A DNA stretch of 64,000 nt from Actinostola sp. cb2023. Taxonomy: Eukaryota; Cnidaria; Anthozoa; Actiniaria; Actinostolidae. Where the stretch lies: NCBI GenBank assembly GCA_033675265.1, contig JAUJYZ010000424.1:31001-95000 (forward strand). Reading direction: 5' to 3'. The notes beneath the pieces are model-generated. The model saw only the letters and a program-made list of their open reading frames with translations, was not told where the DNA came from and ran no database searches. Position 1 is the stretch's first letter. Each line of letters starts with the position of its first letter. Positions 1 through 11,798 of the stretch are shown one piece after another. A program made the position numbers and the translations under genes.

Positions 1-2
1 CC

Positions 3-90
3 CTCACAGCCATCGAGGATGTTAGCATTCCACTCGAGGTTAATTTCAGTGGAGAGGCTGCACACGATTATGGTGGCCCACGAAAAGAAT
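3..90 (+). CDS. HECT-domain exon, partial (E3 ubiquitin ligase-like)
   Basis: The frame starting at base 3 is open for 29 codons and contains VNFSGEAAHDYGGPRKE. This resembles the conserved start of the HECT N-lobe, where (V/L)xFxGExxxDxGGxxxEF precedes the ubiquitin-transfer lobe. A GT at 91-92 (AAT|GTACAA) would end the exon in phase 1 right after GGPRKE and leave one T of the expected Phe codon. Read past that point, the frame loses HECT character and stops at 195-197. The exon's 5' end and the rest of the gene are not in the window on the left, and no downstream HECT exon is seen to the right. This may therefore be a pseudogene fragment or an exon with a very long intron. HECT proteins accept ubiquitin on a C-lobe cysteine, which is not present here. 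Confidence 0.55.
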
Positions 91-197
91 GTACAAAGTC
101 AATGTACATGCAGTCCAAGCAAGGAGGATGCGAGCGGCATATCCCACTAATGCTTTGCGAGCGCCGTTTAGAAAACACTGAGTCTAGGCGGATTTGA

Positions 198-880
198 TGT
201 GCTTATGTTTGTTTGGAGTTTTCGAAGAGATTTCTATTCGAATGGCTGAATATTAGCTTCAGAGTTGCTTTTATAAAGTTTATTCTTATATTTGAATTTT
301 ATCGACCATTTTATGAATTTTTTGAGCGCTTCGAAAATGCTCTTCAAAATTAAAATCCATGTTGAAATTGAAATCATTTGAGAAAGATCTTTAATCGGGT
401 ATTTCTTCTTTGATGCATTAGCAGATTACAATGAATGAATGCAAGTCACGTCATTCTTCATCTTTTTCTTCTAGCTTCTGATGAAAATGAGCAAAAGATA
501 TTGAAGACAGCAATAATAATAATAATTAAAAATAATAATAATAATAATAAGCTTAATGACTTTATTTCAGTGTCAATGTATTTAGTTTATAGCAAGAAAC
601 TACAATTACAATAATGAGCGTACCCCCCCCCACCCCCCCCCCCCCCCCCCCAAAAAAAGTCATGGCCTGCGATAATTTCGTAGTTCGGCTTTCAGCATTG
701 AATAATAATAATAATAATAATAGCGCCAACTGGTATTATTTGATGACAAGGAACACTGTGGACTGAATGCTTTTGGATTGTTTGTTGGTTGACTGGTTTA
801 TTCTACAAACGTTCACTTATCGGTACCACTGCTGACTTGACTGTTTTACAATCGACTGAACTGCGTGGATCGTTTGTCAT
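198..880. other. Non-coding, short AAT runs and a C-tract
   Basis: No gene is visible. Short (AAT)n runs lie at about 511-551 and 701-722. A poly-C tract followed by A occupies about 624-658. Confidence 0.5.
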
Positions 881-885
881 TTAAT

Positions 886-1470
886 TTGACTGGATTCTTT
901 TTTGTGATTTCACTGGATCGTTTATCAAATGACAGGATCGTTTGACAACTGACTGGATCGTTTGTCAACTGACTGGATCGTTTGTCAACTGACTGGATCG
1001 TTTGTCAACTGACTGGATCGTTTGTCATTTGACTGGATTGTCAACCTTGATCGTTTTGCAGTCGACGTATTTTTGGTGGTAACGGCGCGCCACGCTGGAT
1101 CGTTTGTCATTTGACTGGATTGTTTGTGATTTCACTGGATCATTTATCAAATGACAGGATCGTTTGACAACTGACACGTCACCAAACACTGGATTGTTTG
1201 TCATTTGACTGGATCGTTTGTCATTTGACTGGATTGTTTGTGATTTCACTGGATCATTTATCAAATGACAGGATCGTTTGACAACTGACACGTCACCAAA
1301 CACTGGATTGTTTGTCATTTGACTGGATTGTGTGTCATTTGACTGGATCATTTGACAACTGACTGGATCGTTTGACAACTGACTGGATCGTTTGTCAATT
1401 GACTGGATCGTCTACCTTGATCGTTTTGCAGTCGACGTATTTTTGGTGGTAACGGCGCGCCATACCTTTA
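886..1470. repeat. 20-bp minisatellite with higher-order unit
   Basis: Head-to-tail copies of a unit like GACTGGATCGTTTGTCAACT vary mainly at the last bases (CAACT or ATTTG). A distinct block containing GCAGTCGACGTATTTTTGG and ending in GGCGCGCCA occurs at about 1057-1092 and again at about 1427-1462, so the tract also has a longer higher-order duplication. Open frames here (for example 1025-1378 minus) are repeat artefacts. Confidence 0.85.
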
Positions 1471-2126
1471 TCTTGAATTTAGAATAAAGTTTGGTACGGT
1501 TGGCGGCACGATATAAAACGAACGAGCTGTTAGGCAGATAATTCAGTGATCTGGGATGACTTGGTTTCCAAGAGATAGCATTTATACGGTACTAGGATTC
1601 GATCGACTACTTTATATGTTGCGGTCCACAGTGACAATCAGTGCAGCGACTTAGCACACAACAGAGCTGAAAGACTAACTATAATAACATTGCCTTCCCC
1701 TCGATATGTTGCTAACTAAAGCGATCGTCAACAATAAATGAAGATCTTTACATAATTCCATCGAAGAATCGGATATATTAAAAGTACGAGCAAAAAAGGC
1801 TTCGAATCCACTCACAAGATCGCGAGTCACAAATGCCCAAATGAACGACGGGAACGTACGATATATGACGTCAGGGCAAAAGTCACGTGAAAAAAATCTT
1901 TCTCCACTGAAAAACACAAATCGAGAATCGAGCTGGCATCTGAATACACAGGAAGCCCAACCAAAGATTAGTGTTGCTCCCAGTTCGCTCGCTGGGGCTC
2001 GCTCACTGGTCGCAAAAAGAGACGCCATTTTGTTATTATTTTTAAAGTTTCCCGCTTTACACAGGAAACCCGCGCCTGTAAAGCCAATTCGGCGCGCGCG
2101 TGCGCAGACAAAATTCCCCCCTGCTC
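1471..2126. other. Unassigned intergenic stretch
   Basis: Two overlapping open frames on opposite strands (1675-2028 minus, 1841-2203 plus) show no recognisable domain. The motif CACAGGAAGCCCAA at about 1945-1958 recurs across the window. I see no supported gene. Confidence 0.4.
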
Positions 2127-2735
2127 AGAAGTACATAACTAGAAGTGTCCATCTGTATAATAGATCTATCATACATCAGATTAGCGATTTGTTAAATTTT
2201 TAGAACTGAGTTCAAGCGCGCGCTCGATGATGTGTTGTGGCGTTGGCAATAGCGCGCGCATTTCACTGCTAAAATGTTTTCAAAAACCAGTCAAATCCTC
2301 TTCTGTTTTGCCAGTTTTCTTGCTCCTTCGTGAACAAAAATGCATAGTTTTGATGCTTATCAATGTGGATAGTAGCTGAGTGTCAAGAAAAGTTTAATTC
2401 TACTAAGAATAAATAGAAATATCATTGTTGTTTATGATTTTGCTTGTTACGGATTAATTGTAATTGGACTTCAACTAATCAGTCAAAAGTTTGAAATTTC
2501 ATGCATTTTTGATCATGAAGGAGCAAGAAAAATGACAAAACAGAAGAGGATTTGACTGGTTTTTGAATACATTTTAGCAGTGAAATGCGCGCGCTGTTGC
2601 CAACGCCACAACACATCATCGAGCGCGCGCTTGAACTCAGTTCTAAAAATAGTTCACTCGCTAATCTGATGTATGATAGATCACTTGATAGATCTATTAT
2701 ACAGATGGACACTTCTAATTATGTACTTCTGATAA
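2127..2735. mobile_element. Foldback MITE (ends AGAAGTACATAA)
   Basis: Arms at about 2127-2345 and 2480-2735 are inverted copies. AGTACATAACTAGAAGTGTC on the left pairs with its complement at the right end, and both arms carry the GCGCGCGCTTGAACTCAG segment. The loop is about 140 bp. A single arm of the same sequence occurs at 17062-17247 in the duplicated locus. Confidence 0.75.
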
Positions 2736-2771
2736 GACTTATATTAAAAGCTTAATTCTGTCAATAACAAC

Positions 2772-2966
<195 letters not shown>

Positions 2967-3088
2967 CGACTGAAAATGTTAACTTTCATGGCGCTTTTTG
3001 GCCTTGCGTCCACACTAAAACAAAACTAGAACAACCTGACCCATCTTCGTTTTTCTCTCTCGTTTTCACAGAAACAAACAAGTAAACA

Positions 3089-3470
3089 ATATTCCAGTTT
3101 CGAGTTGTTTAGACACCGCTGTATTCCTTGACCATTTGCTCAGACTTAGCCTCAAATTCAGTGAAAATTCGGTGTACAAAAACCGACGAGAACGCGAAAA
3201 AGTGTTGACATTCAACAATAGAAACCATTTTTAATTCCACGGGTTATTCTCTGGATTGAGGCTAATGCCGTGTTTACACTTGGAGGTTTACTGAAGTAAA
3301 CGAGTTACCGAACCTTGGTAGAAATTAGAAAGCTATTGTTTGTTGAGCGGGTAACCTTAGTTTTCTGATTTGTACCTTGGTAAAGCGCTCATAGTGTAAA
3401 CACGGCATAAGTCTGAGCAAACACGTCTTTTGTCAAGGAGTACAGCGGTGTCTAAACAACTCGAAACTGG
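3089..3470. mobile_element. Tc1/mariner-like MITE (CTCCAGTTTCGAG ends)
   Basis: Terminal inverted repeats run TTCCAGTTTCGAGTTGTTTA... to ...CTCGAAACTGGAG, flanked by TA on both sides. Related copies lie at 10888-11100 (decayed), 18594-18985 and 61285-61545. The third segmental copy of this locus (around 15205) lacks the element. Confidence 0.7.
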
Positions 3471-3476
3471 AGTATT

Positions 3477-4040
3477 GTGATTCTGAAATCAAACTCTTCA
3501 AATTCGCAAGTTTCCTTATCGAGTTCCGAACGCGGCAAAATAACACATTTACGTAAAATCAGGCAATTAAAAAGAAACGTGAGAAAAACAAACAGCTTAA
3601 TGCCATTTTTATATGTCATATATCATTTATATCTGTGCGACCGTGGATACCAGCCAGATGTTTTAGGATGCGGTTACCATTCGACCAATCAGGCGAGAGC
3701 AAGCCAATCTGCTTCATAACTTTTGAATTTTCGATTAACGTTTTTACAAGTTCCGCTATTTTTAGCATACAATTTTTCCATCAGAACACACTTCTAATTG
3801 TGGTTGAAATGTTCCTGAATCTCCGCGAAGCTGGAAGCGCTAGCGCCGAAAAAGCGTCTAATCAGTCCTGAATCGTCTAGCGACATTTCAGGCAACTGAT
3901 TTCTGGCGGGAAATGATGTGCTAAAAATAGGCAAATTTGTAAAGACGCACAAGCATAAGCGCAAACACAAGAGGCATTATGTCACTGTGAAAACGGGCCT
4001 GACGCAAGCATAAGCACAAACACAAGATCTCTTTCTAGTT
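3477..4040. repeat. Segmental-duplication block A, intergenic part
   Basis: This sequence recurs at 15212-16080 (with a 310-bp insertion) and at 18978-19120 plus 20421-20800 (with a 1.3-kb insertion). Short frames such as 3477-3719 exist in each copy but carry no domain and are probably not genes. A partial 55-bp minisatellite unit lies at 3950-4030. Confidence 0.7.
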
Positions 4041-4312
4041 TTTGCTGGAGTAGACTTCCCAAAGGCCATCAAAACTAACATATATCATGCAATATAAACA
4101 TCTAGAATAAACTACCGGTATCAAACATGTCAACTGACTTCAAAAAAAAACTACGGGCCGGAGCCGGAATTATGCATAATAATTTATTTTTTGGATGTCC
4201 GTTTTCTAATTGTCAGTTTCTCCAGATTTGACAATTTTTAAAAGATGACTGTTCAGAGGACCATTGCATGGTTCCCTGCACCTAAAATGACACAACTCAG
4301 CTCACATCTCAC

Positions 4313-4536
4313 CTTAAATTGTCTGTATAGTTCGTTTTAGTTTGTCTTTTAGGAACTTCTGTTTTCCTGTCGATTCTTATCCGTCGCTCCTTCCCAATCA
4401 TATCTTGAATTCGCTTAGGATCGATGGTTTCCAAAGAGCCTTTGTCGTAAAATATATTGAAGGCAAAAGATGCGACAGCGGCCAATAGTATAACGAGGAA
4501 CAACTTACGAGCTCTCCTCGGCCTTAACAAATACAT
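4313..4536 (-). CDS. GT17 (MGAT3-like) first coding exon, copy a
   Basis: This exon encodes a short basic cytosolic tail (MYLLRPRRARK), one hydrophobic anchor of about 18 residues (LFLVILLAAVASFAFNIF) and a hydrophilic stem ending in NYTDNL. That is the layout of a type II Golgi glycosyltransferase N-terminus. The start is the ATG at 4536; an in-frame TTG three codons upstream is not needed. The exon ends in ...TTAAG|GTGAGA, a strong donor in phase 2. No catalytic exon lies to its left within the window, so its partner is probably beyond base 1. It is almost identical to the exon at 21612-21838. Confidence 0.85.
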
Positions 4537-4719
4537 AACTAACAACTAGACTTCTATCAACTTATAATCAGTAAAATTAATATTTTGCATGATTTCCATA
4601 CGTTTCAGCTGTTTCAGCTCTTTCAGTTTTAGTGTTTACCTCGCACGCGTAGCCAGCTGCTCCCTTTGGGGATTGGGGAAGAGGCGGGAGGGCGAGGAAT
4701 TAAACAGGAAAAAAACGCG

Positions 4720-4900
4720 AAAACAGACAGCCCAGCCATTGCTTTCTGAGGCTACTAAATAATAAATAAAATGATATTTGCGTCTTTTTTTGATGGGTTT
4801 CCTGTGGCAGAACGCGCGCGCGCGAAATACGTAACGTTGGGTTCCCTGTGCATAAAAAATGTATAATGCTGGGCTCCCTGTGCGCGTCCTGCAAGAAGCG
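4720..4900 (-). mobile_element. MITE-like segment with repeated CACAGGNANCCCA motif
   Basis: GGGTTTCCTGTGG, GGGTTCCCTGTG and GGGCTCCCTGTG occur three times within about 90 bp, around an alternating GCGCGCGCGC run. The same segment occurs at 22005-22200, and in foldback form at 38483-38832. A T/G homopolymer follows at 4910-4938. Confidence 0.5.
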
Positions 4901-5010
4901 CTATTGAGTTTTTTTTTTTTTGGGGGGGGGGGGGGGGAAGGGGGAGATTCGTCTCAGTGTGTGGTAGTCAGCGGTTTCAATAGTGCTCACGGATCGATTC
5001 GAGGAACGGG

Positions 5011-5281
5011 TTTGTCATTGTAAACTTGAAAGAGGGAACCGTGAACGAAAATGCTGTAGGTATACGTAGGATCTGTAAAAGATCTAATCAGCTATACATA
5101 TGGCAAACATGAAATTCAAGAAAGGCTGATACTACGTAGAAATAAAAAGCTTAACACAACACCAACATGATAGAGCAAGAGAGAGCCAGGATCGGCAACC
5201 GTAGACAGCTGTTGTGTTGTGTTAAGCTTTTTATTTCTACGTAGTATCAGCCTTTCTTGAATTTCATGTTTGTCATTGTAA
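5011..5281. mobile_element. Hairpin insertion flanked by a 13-bp direct repeat
   Basis: TTTGTCATTGTAA occurs at 5011-5023 and 5269-5281. The paralogous locus at about 22312-22335 has it once and lacks the roughly 258 bp between. Arms at about 5109-5162 and 5213-5266 form a long hairpin (GAAATTCAAGAAAGGCTGAT and its complement). Confidence 0.75.
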
Positions 5282-5299
5282 CTGTTTAGTGTTTGCCCT

Positions 5300-5390
5300 C
5301 TTAAACTGAATATTATTGTATACAGCGCTTTTGGACTGTACGGATTAAGGTACTTTACAAATTTATTTACTACTATTATAATAATTATTA

Positions 5391-5425
<35 letters not shown>

Positions 5426-6375
5426 AAATAAAGTCTTCAGTTCAATTCAATTGATACACACGAACAGTGAAACCCAAAATGATTTTAAAGGGAATCCCTG
5501 CTGTTCGAGTGGTCTGCGATTTAGCTTTTAATGTGGGAGTACAGCGATTTGCAAAAATTCTGTAAAATCTAATCTGATCGATATATAGTAATTTGCATAA
5601 TCCTAATTCTTTGATTTTAGCTATTATTAAACCTGAATCTAAACCCAATTAACCTTTGTAGTATGTATGTGAAAAAAACAATTGAAAAATTTGAACATTA
5701 GAGGGCTTATTCAGCCATTTTATGATGAAAATTACCCACAATGCACCCGGTATATTGATATATAATGCTTTTACAGAATTGTTGCAAATCGCTGTATATG
5801 GATTATTTAATATATCTCTATATTATCCACATTGCGTAGTAAGTACTGCGGGCGGTAGCTGTAATGTCAGCCATTACCCAACGGGTTGCGTCATCAAACC
5901 ACACCCCGTGTTTAATTAAACTTTTGATGTAGCTTAGGTCCATTTTAGTAGTAATAGGGATTAGTTCAAATCACCACCCTTCTTGAGCCCACGGTCCAAA
6001 GAAAAGGAAAGGGTCAAAACGGTCAGCGGAAAGTGAGTTTTTGAGCCCACAGGCATAACCTCCATTTTGTTTTTGGGTCAGCGGTCAGCGGAATAAGACT
6101 TATATTAAAACTTAATTCTGTCAATAACAGCTATGTTCGATGTGCGTGACTGAAAATATTAATTTTCATGGCGCTTTTTGCGTCCACACCACTGAACGAT
6201 CGAAAACGCTGATCTCCTTATCATCAGTGCAGACGATTGAAAACGGTTGCCCTGTCGCGTTAGTGTGGACGGCGAAAACGGAGACTTTTCAGAGAAATCC
6301 CATCACGACTGATCTAGAATTCTTTTTATAAGGTGTCCCTTTTTAGTAGAGGGAATCTACCCTCAGCTATTACAT
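5300..6375. repeat. Segmental-duplication block (matches 22330-23330)
   Basis: This block is nearly collinear with 22330-23330. It holds an (ATT)n tail at about 5360-5422, a GT17-exon-like remnant ('GTCATCAAACCACACCCCGT' followed by TTTGATGTAGCTTAGGTCC at about 5889-5945) and a repeat with GCGTCCACACCACTGAACGA near 6180. The GT17-like remnant resembles the 3' end of the catalytic exon (compare 7286-7345) and is a decayed fragment. Confidence 0.55.
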
Positions 6376-6395
6376 TTGATACATAAATACAGTAT

Positions 6396-6872
<477 letters not shown>

Positions 6873-6894
6873 CTTCGTTTTTCTCTCTCGTTTT

Positions 6895-7135
6895 CACGCA
6901 GAAACAGCCAGGCAGCCAGGCACGCAATCAGCCAACAACCAGACAGGCAACCACGCAACAACCAGACAGGCAACCACGCAACAACCAGACAGGCAACCAC
7001 GCAACAACCAGACAGGCAACAACCAGGCAACCACGCAACAACCAGGCAACCACGCAAAAACCAGGCAGCGAGGCAACCACGCAACCAGGTAACCAGGCAG
7101 GCAACCAGCCAACAACCAAGCAACCAGGCCGCGAT
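6895..7135. repeat. AGGCAACCACGCAACAACC minisatellite, 3' of GT17 copy 1
   Basis: Imperfect copies of CAACCAGACAGGCAACCACG lie just beyond the stop codon of the minus-strand catalytic exon, in its likely 3' UTR. The paralogue has a shorter version at 24255-24475. Confidence 0.9.
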
Positions 7136-7172
7136 TTAGCTTTCATTTTGGGATTACCCCTCCCGCCTCTGA

Positions 7173-8325
7173 TCATACTTTATCTTCATAGGGATTAAAC
7201 AATATATCTATATATTTTTTCCAATTGCGTAGTATGTATTGTGGAGCATATAACGTAGCTGCCATATTACCCTTCACCCAGCGGCTGGTCGACCCATCAA
7301 ACCACTTCCCGTCTTTAATTAAACTTTTGATGTAGCTTAGCTCCATTTTCTCCTTAAAGTTACCCCAACGTGGAAAATCCCCATTCTGTGCAGACATAAA
7401 CTTAGTTCGAATCCCTTCAGGGTCCAAGCAACTCGAGCAATGCCAGCCAGCAAGGCGATCGACATCGCCGAAGAACCACAGACGCACGCGATGGCTTCGC
7501 TTGTAATTGTTCAACTCTGGAAACGCGTTTGGATCTATATTCCCAGACCGTAGAGTGTTCGAGTTGTTATGGTAAACGTTCTTCAGAAACCCTACAGTGC
7601 ATCCCATGACTACTTGTGTATAAGGCAAGTTTTGCCAAAAGTACCCGAACACTGTCCATCGTAGTCGGACCCCAAATGGTTCTGGGTAGCCGTCGTGGAA
7701 TTTCAAAAATGCTAACGTGTCACGCAAAGGAAGCTCATCAAGATCAAGGACAAGAAACAAATCGTGGTCTTGGATACCGTGAATGTTGCCAAGTCCATGT
7801 TTTGCAACGTAACTTCGCCAGTAGCTATCTGCAATCCAGCCATCTTTCCTGGCTCCAGTAGGAAAGTGGTCAAAGTACAAATACATAATTTTGGGGTGGA
7901 ACTTCTTCAGATATCCCCGGTAAAGTCTTGGAAGAAGTCGCAACGGTTTTCGCCTGCCAAACGCAGTGTACGACGACTCTACGAAGATGAAGACGTCAAC
8001 AATGTCGTACAATTCGTTTAGTAACGCCTCCAGCATGCTGAATTCGTGATTAAATGGCGCCCCATATATAATTCTTCTTGTCGTTTTCCTACGAAGCTGT
8101 AGGTGGCGCTTTTCGGCGAATGTCATGCTATGAGTGTGAAACAAAGTGTCGGGGATGTCGCAGAACTCGTTGAACCATCCTTCGCGACAAACGCAGTGGT
8201 CAGATTCAAAAAATCTGGTCCCTAATCGTAGACATGTCTTATTTCCCTTCGTCATTACGTGAGGTGACATCGATTGTGGTTCATTGAAGAAGAACTGCCG
8301 AGGATAGCGGTGAAAAAACCCGACA
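7173..8325 (-). CDS. MGAT3: GT17 catalytic exon, copy 1 (MGAT3-like bisecting GlcNAc-transferase)
   Basis: MGAT3-type enzymes (GT17) add a beta-1,4-GlcNAc to the core beta-mannose of N-glycans in the Golgi lumen. The acceptor CTCTTTCTTTTTTCAATATAG|T at 8326-8327 leaves the exon in phase 2, fitting the AAG|GTGAG donors of the upstream first exons. With the exon at 11799-12025 the protein would be 459 aa; human MGAT3 is 533. In that numbering an EGF-like cysteine cluster (107, 120, 122, 131; CVCREGW) precedes the GT17 core, with DVFIFVESSYTAFGRRKPL at about 186 and DLFLVLDLDELPLRD at about 263, the latter holding an acidic metal-site candidate. The core reaches the stop at 7173 unbroken. The frame is open further upstream to 8432, but that part lies in the intron and overlaps a minisatellite. 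Copy 2 is at 24525-25677. Confidence 0.93.
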
Positions 8326-8399
8326 CTATATTGAAAAAAGAAAGAGAAGATTCGATTAAAGATGGTTAGAAATCGAGGTAATGGTGGCCAAAGGCTTTC

Positions 8400-9155
8400 A
8401 ATATGGACACGCAAACACAAGCGCAAACACAAAAGACCTTATGTCACTGTGAAAACGGGCCTGACGCAAGCATAAGCACAAACACAAGAGATCTTATGTC
8501 ACTGTGAAAATGGGCCTGACGCAAGCATAAGCGCAAACACAAGAGATCTTATGTCACTGTGAAAACGGGCCTCACGCAAGCATAAGCACAAACACAAGAG
8601 ATCTTATGTCACTGTGAAAACTGACTTGACGCAAGCATAAGCGCAAGCACAAGAGGTCTTATGTCACTGTGAAAACGGGCCTCACGCAAGCATAAGCGCA
8701 AGTACAATAGATCTTATACCACTGTGAAAACTGACTTGACGCAAGCATAAGCGCAAGCATAAGAGGCCTTATGTCACTGTGAAAACGGGCCTCACGCAAG
8801 CATAAGCGCAAACACAAGATATCCTATGTCACTGTGAAAACTGACTTGACGCAAGCATAAGCGCAAACACAAGAGGTCTTACTTATGTCACTGTGAAAAC
8901 GGGCCTCACGCAAGCATAAGCACAAACACAAGATATCTTATGTCACTGTGAAAACGGGCCTGACGCAAGCGCAAGCGCAAGCACAAGAGGCCTTATGTCA
9001 CTGTGAAAACGGGCCTCACGCAAGCATAAGCACAACTGAACACAAGATATCCTATGTCACTGTGAAAACTGACTTGACACAAGCATAAGCGCTAGCACAA
9101 GAGGCCTTATGTCACTGTAAAAACGGGCCTGACGCAAGCATAAGCGCAAACACAA
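8400..9155. repeat. 55-bp minisatellite in the GT17 intron, largest array
   Basis: About 13 imperfect units of GACGCAAGCATAAGCGCAAACACAAGAGGCCTTATGTCACTGTGAAAACGGGCCT-type sequence, described here only by its parts: GACGCAAGCATAAGCGC, then AAACACAAGAG, then TTATGTCACTGTGAAAACG. The array starts about 75 bp inside the intron from the splice acceptor. Smaller arrays of the same unit sit at equivalent positions in the other copies. Confidence 0.93.
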
Positions 9156-9213
9156 GAATCAAACTTTTGTCACTAAGTACATTGTGATTGCGTCGACCGG
9201 TTTACAGACGACT

Positions 9214-9593
9214 CAATGAGGGTTTATCAGGTAATTTAAAAACTCATAGGACAAAAAAATGATTATCATAGCTGGAAAGAGCTCGTTGAAATTAGTAAAA
9301 ATGTGAAGATTGGAAAAGATCGCTCCACAAATTGCGAAGATATGAATTTTCAAAAATCGAAATTTTATATGAAAACCTTTGGAAATTACGGCTTGGAGGC
9401 AACTCTTGCCTCCAACAAAAAAAGGTTTTCATACAAAATTTCGATTTTTTGAAAATTCATATCTTCGCAATTTGTGGAGTGATCTTTTCCAAACTTCACA
9501 TTTTTACTAATTTCAACGAGCTCTTTCCAGCTATGATAATCATTTTTTTTGTCCTATGAGTTTTTAAATTATGTGACAAACCCTCATTGTGTT
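9214..9593. mobile_element. Foldback MITE (AATGAGGGTTTATCAG ends)
   Basis: Two arms of about 170 bp pair over nearly their full length, for example GGAAAAGATCGCTCCACAAA and its near-complement. Termini are AATGAGGGTTTATCAG and the decayed complement CAAACCCTCATT. A second family member lies at 46658-46988. Confidence 0.85.
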
Positions 9594-9732
9594 ATGCTCA
9601 CTGTGAAAACAACGCAATTTAAACGATGGGCGTGAACGGCTGTTTTTGTCTGCTACCGTATAAACTAATCCGGCAATACCACAAAATATTGACGTCTCAA
9701 AATAAAACAAATTGACTTGAGAATCATGATAG

Positions 9733-9832
9733 AGTACAAACACTAAAAGCGTCAGTGAAATAGTACTAAATCTAAACAATGCTAAATAGTACTATTTAGT
9801 TAATACTGTTTCACGCTTTTAATGTTTGTACG
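9733..9832. mobile_element. Small MITE (GTACAAACACTAAAAGCGT ends)
   Basis: A 100-bp inverted repeat. GTACAAACACTAAAAGCGT at the left pairs with the ACGCTTTTAATGTTTGTAC end on the right. A related element lies at 13718-13866. Confidence 0.75.
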
Positions 9833-9960
9833 ATACTAGTCAATGTTCACTCGAATGTCTTCTTGTTGCGTCTGGGACGACCCTGAGCCGTCGATATTTC
9901 GCTCTGCGGATTTTCATCCATGTGCGCTTTCAGTCGTTGCGCTTTAGAAACGAAAAACGA

Positions 9961-10070
<110 letters not shown>

Positions 10071-10121
10071 TCGAAAATAAAATATACCGAAACATATTTC
10101 GGTTCTACAGAAAGTTATGTA

Positions 10122-10413
10122 TGATGGCACTTAACCCGTGAAACAGATATTAGCCATGCATGCAGATAATAATAAACTGTAATTCCATTGTTTTCTTTTG
10201 TTTTGATCTGACTATTAGTCACTAACTATTAGATTTTGTTTCACGGGTGAAGTGCCATCACTCTAAGCCAGTTCGGAGTTTAAGAATTAAGGTTCAGTGC
10301 GCATGCGATTTTATCCTGATTATATCACCTTCTTTTGTTAACGTTTGTGTGATTTTTAAATAACAAAAGAAGGTGATAAATTCGGGATAAAATCGCATGT
10401 GCACTGAACCTTA
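10122..10413. mobile_element. Two adjacent small foldback MITEs
   Basis: The first, about 10122-10261, runs from GATGGCACTTAACCCGTGAAAC to its complement GTTTCACGGGTGAAGTGCCATC (ends given in part). The second, about 10288-10413, has AAGGTTCAGTGCGCATGCGA and TAAAATCGCATGTGCACTGA-type ends and an inner stem CACCTTCTTTTGTTA. Confidence 0.8.
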
Positions 10414-10887
10414 TTTCTTTAAGGAAGGTCAAGGAAGACTTGCTCGTGTAGACGACACAAAAAACATCGCCAATTTTTCCTTGTCAAGGAAAACTTGTTC
10501 GTGTAGATGCGGCTTTATTCTTTCACGAGTTTTTCAGCGCTGTTATTTGCTCTAAACATCCAGCATTCAACAATGGACCATCGATCAAATTCTTGACAGC
10601 ATGAACGTCAACCAACGATCTTGAAATTGACTGATGGCCCACTTTCGATATACGCTCTACTTGCCACGCACAAAGGTTTCAGTACGAGGCTCGATCCGGG
10701 GAATAATGAAATGTAATATTTTATCTTTTCACGAATCGGTGAGCATTATTCCCAGGAGCCTCGCTCTGGAACTATTTTACGCGACAAGTGAATGCTGTGA
10801 GTGTTGGATTCCGTTGCGCACAACAAGTTGAGAGCGTGTGCGGCTCCATTCTGTTTTGTCGTGATATTGAATTCTATTCAGTCATCG

Positions 10888-11100
10888 ACGAATACTCCAG
10901 TTTCGCGTTGTTTAGAGATGACCGCTGTCCTTGACAAAAGACGCATTTGTACAGGCTTAGCCTCGATTCAGAAATGCAATTCAAAATGTTTCTATTGTTT
11001 GATGTCAACATTTTTTTGTGTTCTTGTTGATATTTGTGAATAATTTACACTTGACTCGAGGCTAACCTTGTACAAATGCGTCTGATGTCAATACGTACAG
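10888..11100. mobile_element. Decayed Tc1/mariner-like MITE
   Basis: It starts with TACTCCAGTTTCGCGTTGTT and carries the family's inner segment (AGACGCATTTGTACAGGCTT and its complement). It belongs to the same family as 3089-3470. Confidence 0.6.
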
Positions 11101-11798
11101 CGGTTTTACTAACGCCCGCTTATGTTAATCTAAACACTCGTCATTCAAACTATGCAAAACCAAGATTTCGATATAAATATAACCACCAGAAAAACGCAAG
11201 TTAAAACGAGAGCTAGAAAACCCCGCGGGCCACCTTACCGGTAGTTTTTATCATTTATACGTACGCCATCTGGGCATTTCAACAGATCAACGGCAAAGTC
11301 GTGCTATTTCTCCGGCTCATTTGACATCTATTCTGTATAAATGTGTATTACAAGGTCTCTTCAATCGAGTACTGGTTATTATTAAACGGCTGGGGATGTG
11401 GATTTTGCTGGAAAGAAAACGTTTTCCCGCAGCTTTTTGGAATTAATCTTGTCGACGCTTTTGTTATTTAGATATTTCAATCATTAATCTATTGTTCTGT
11501 CAGTCGCATGAAAACGAAGTTCAATTAGTTTTCGTCTCGATAACTTTTGAACTTTTGGTTGGCTTCTTTTGGCTCGAGTTTTGTCATTTAAAGTGAGAGA
11601 ATATCGAGAGCAGTTCACTGAGGTTTCACTTCCTGGGCGAGTAGAAAAAAACCTCTGCTCGCAGGGTAATCGCAAAGTCGAGCCGAGTTTAAGTTTACAT
11701 ATTTCTCCGACTGTCTGAGTTGCGATTTTTAAAATAGCAACGAGGCTTTGAATTAGAAGCCCGACTTAAACACCGTTTCAGTAAACACCATCTCTCAC

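Noticed and set aside
7616..8021. Plus-strand ORFs opposite the GT17 catalytic exons (also 24968-25373)
   Set aside because: Antisense shadows of a strongly supported exon.
8400..9155. CRISPR-like array of repeats of about 55 bp
   Set aside because: The whole unit repeats with no unique spacers, the host is a eukaryote, and paralogous arrays sit in the same intron position. It is a minisatellite.
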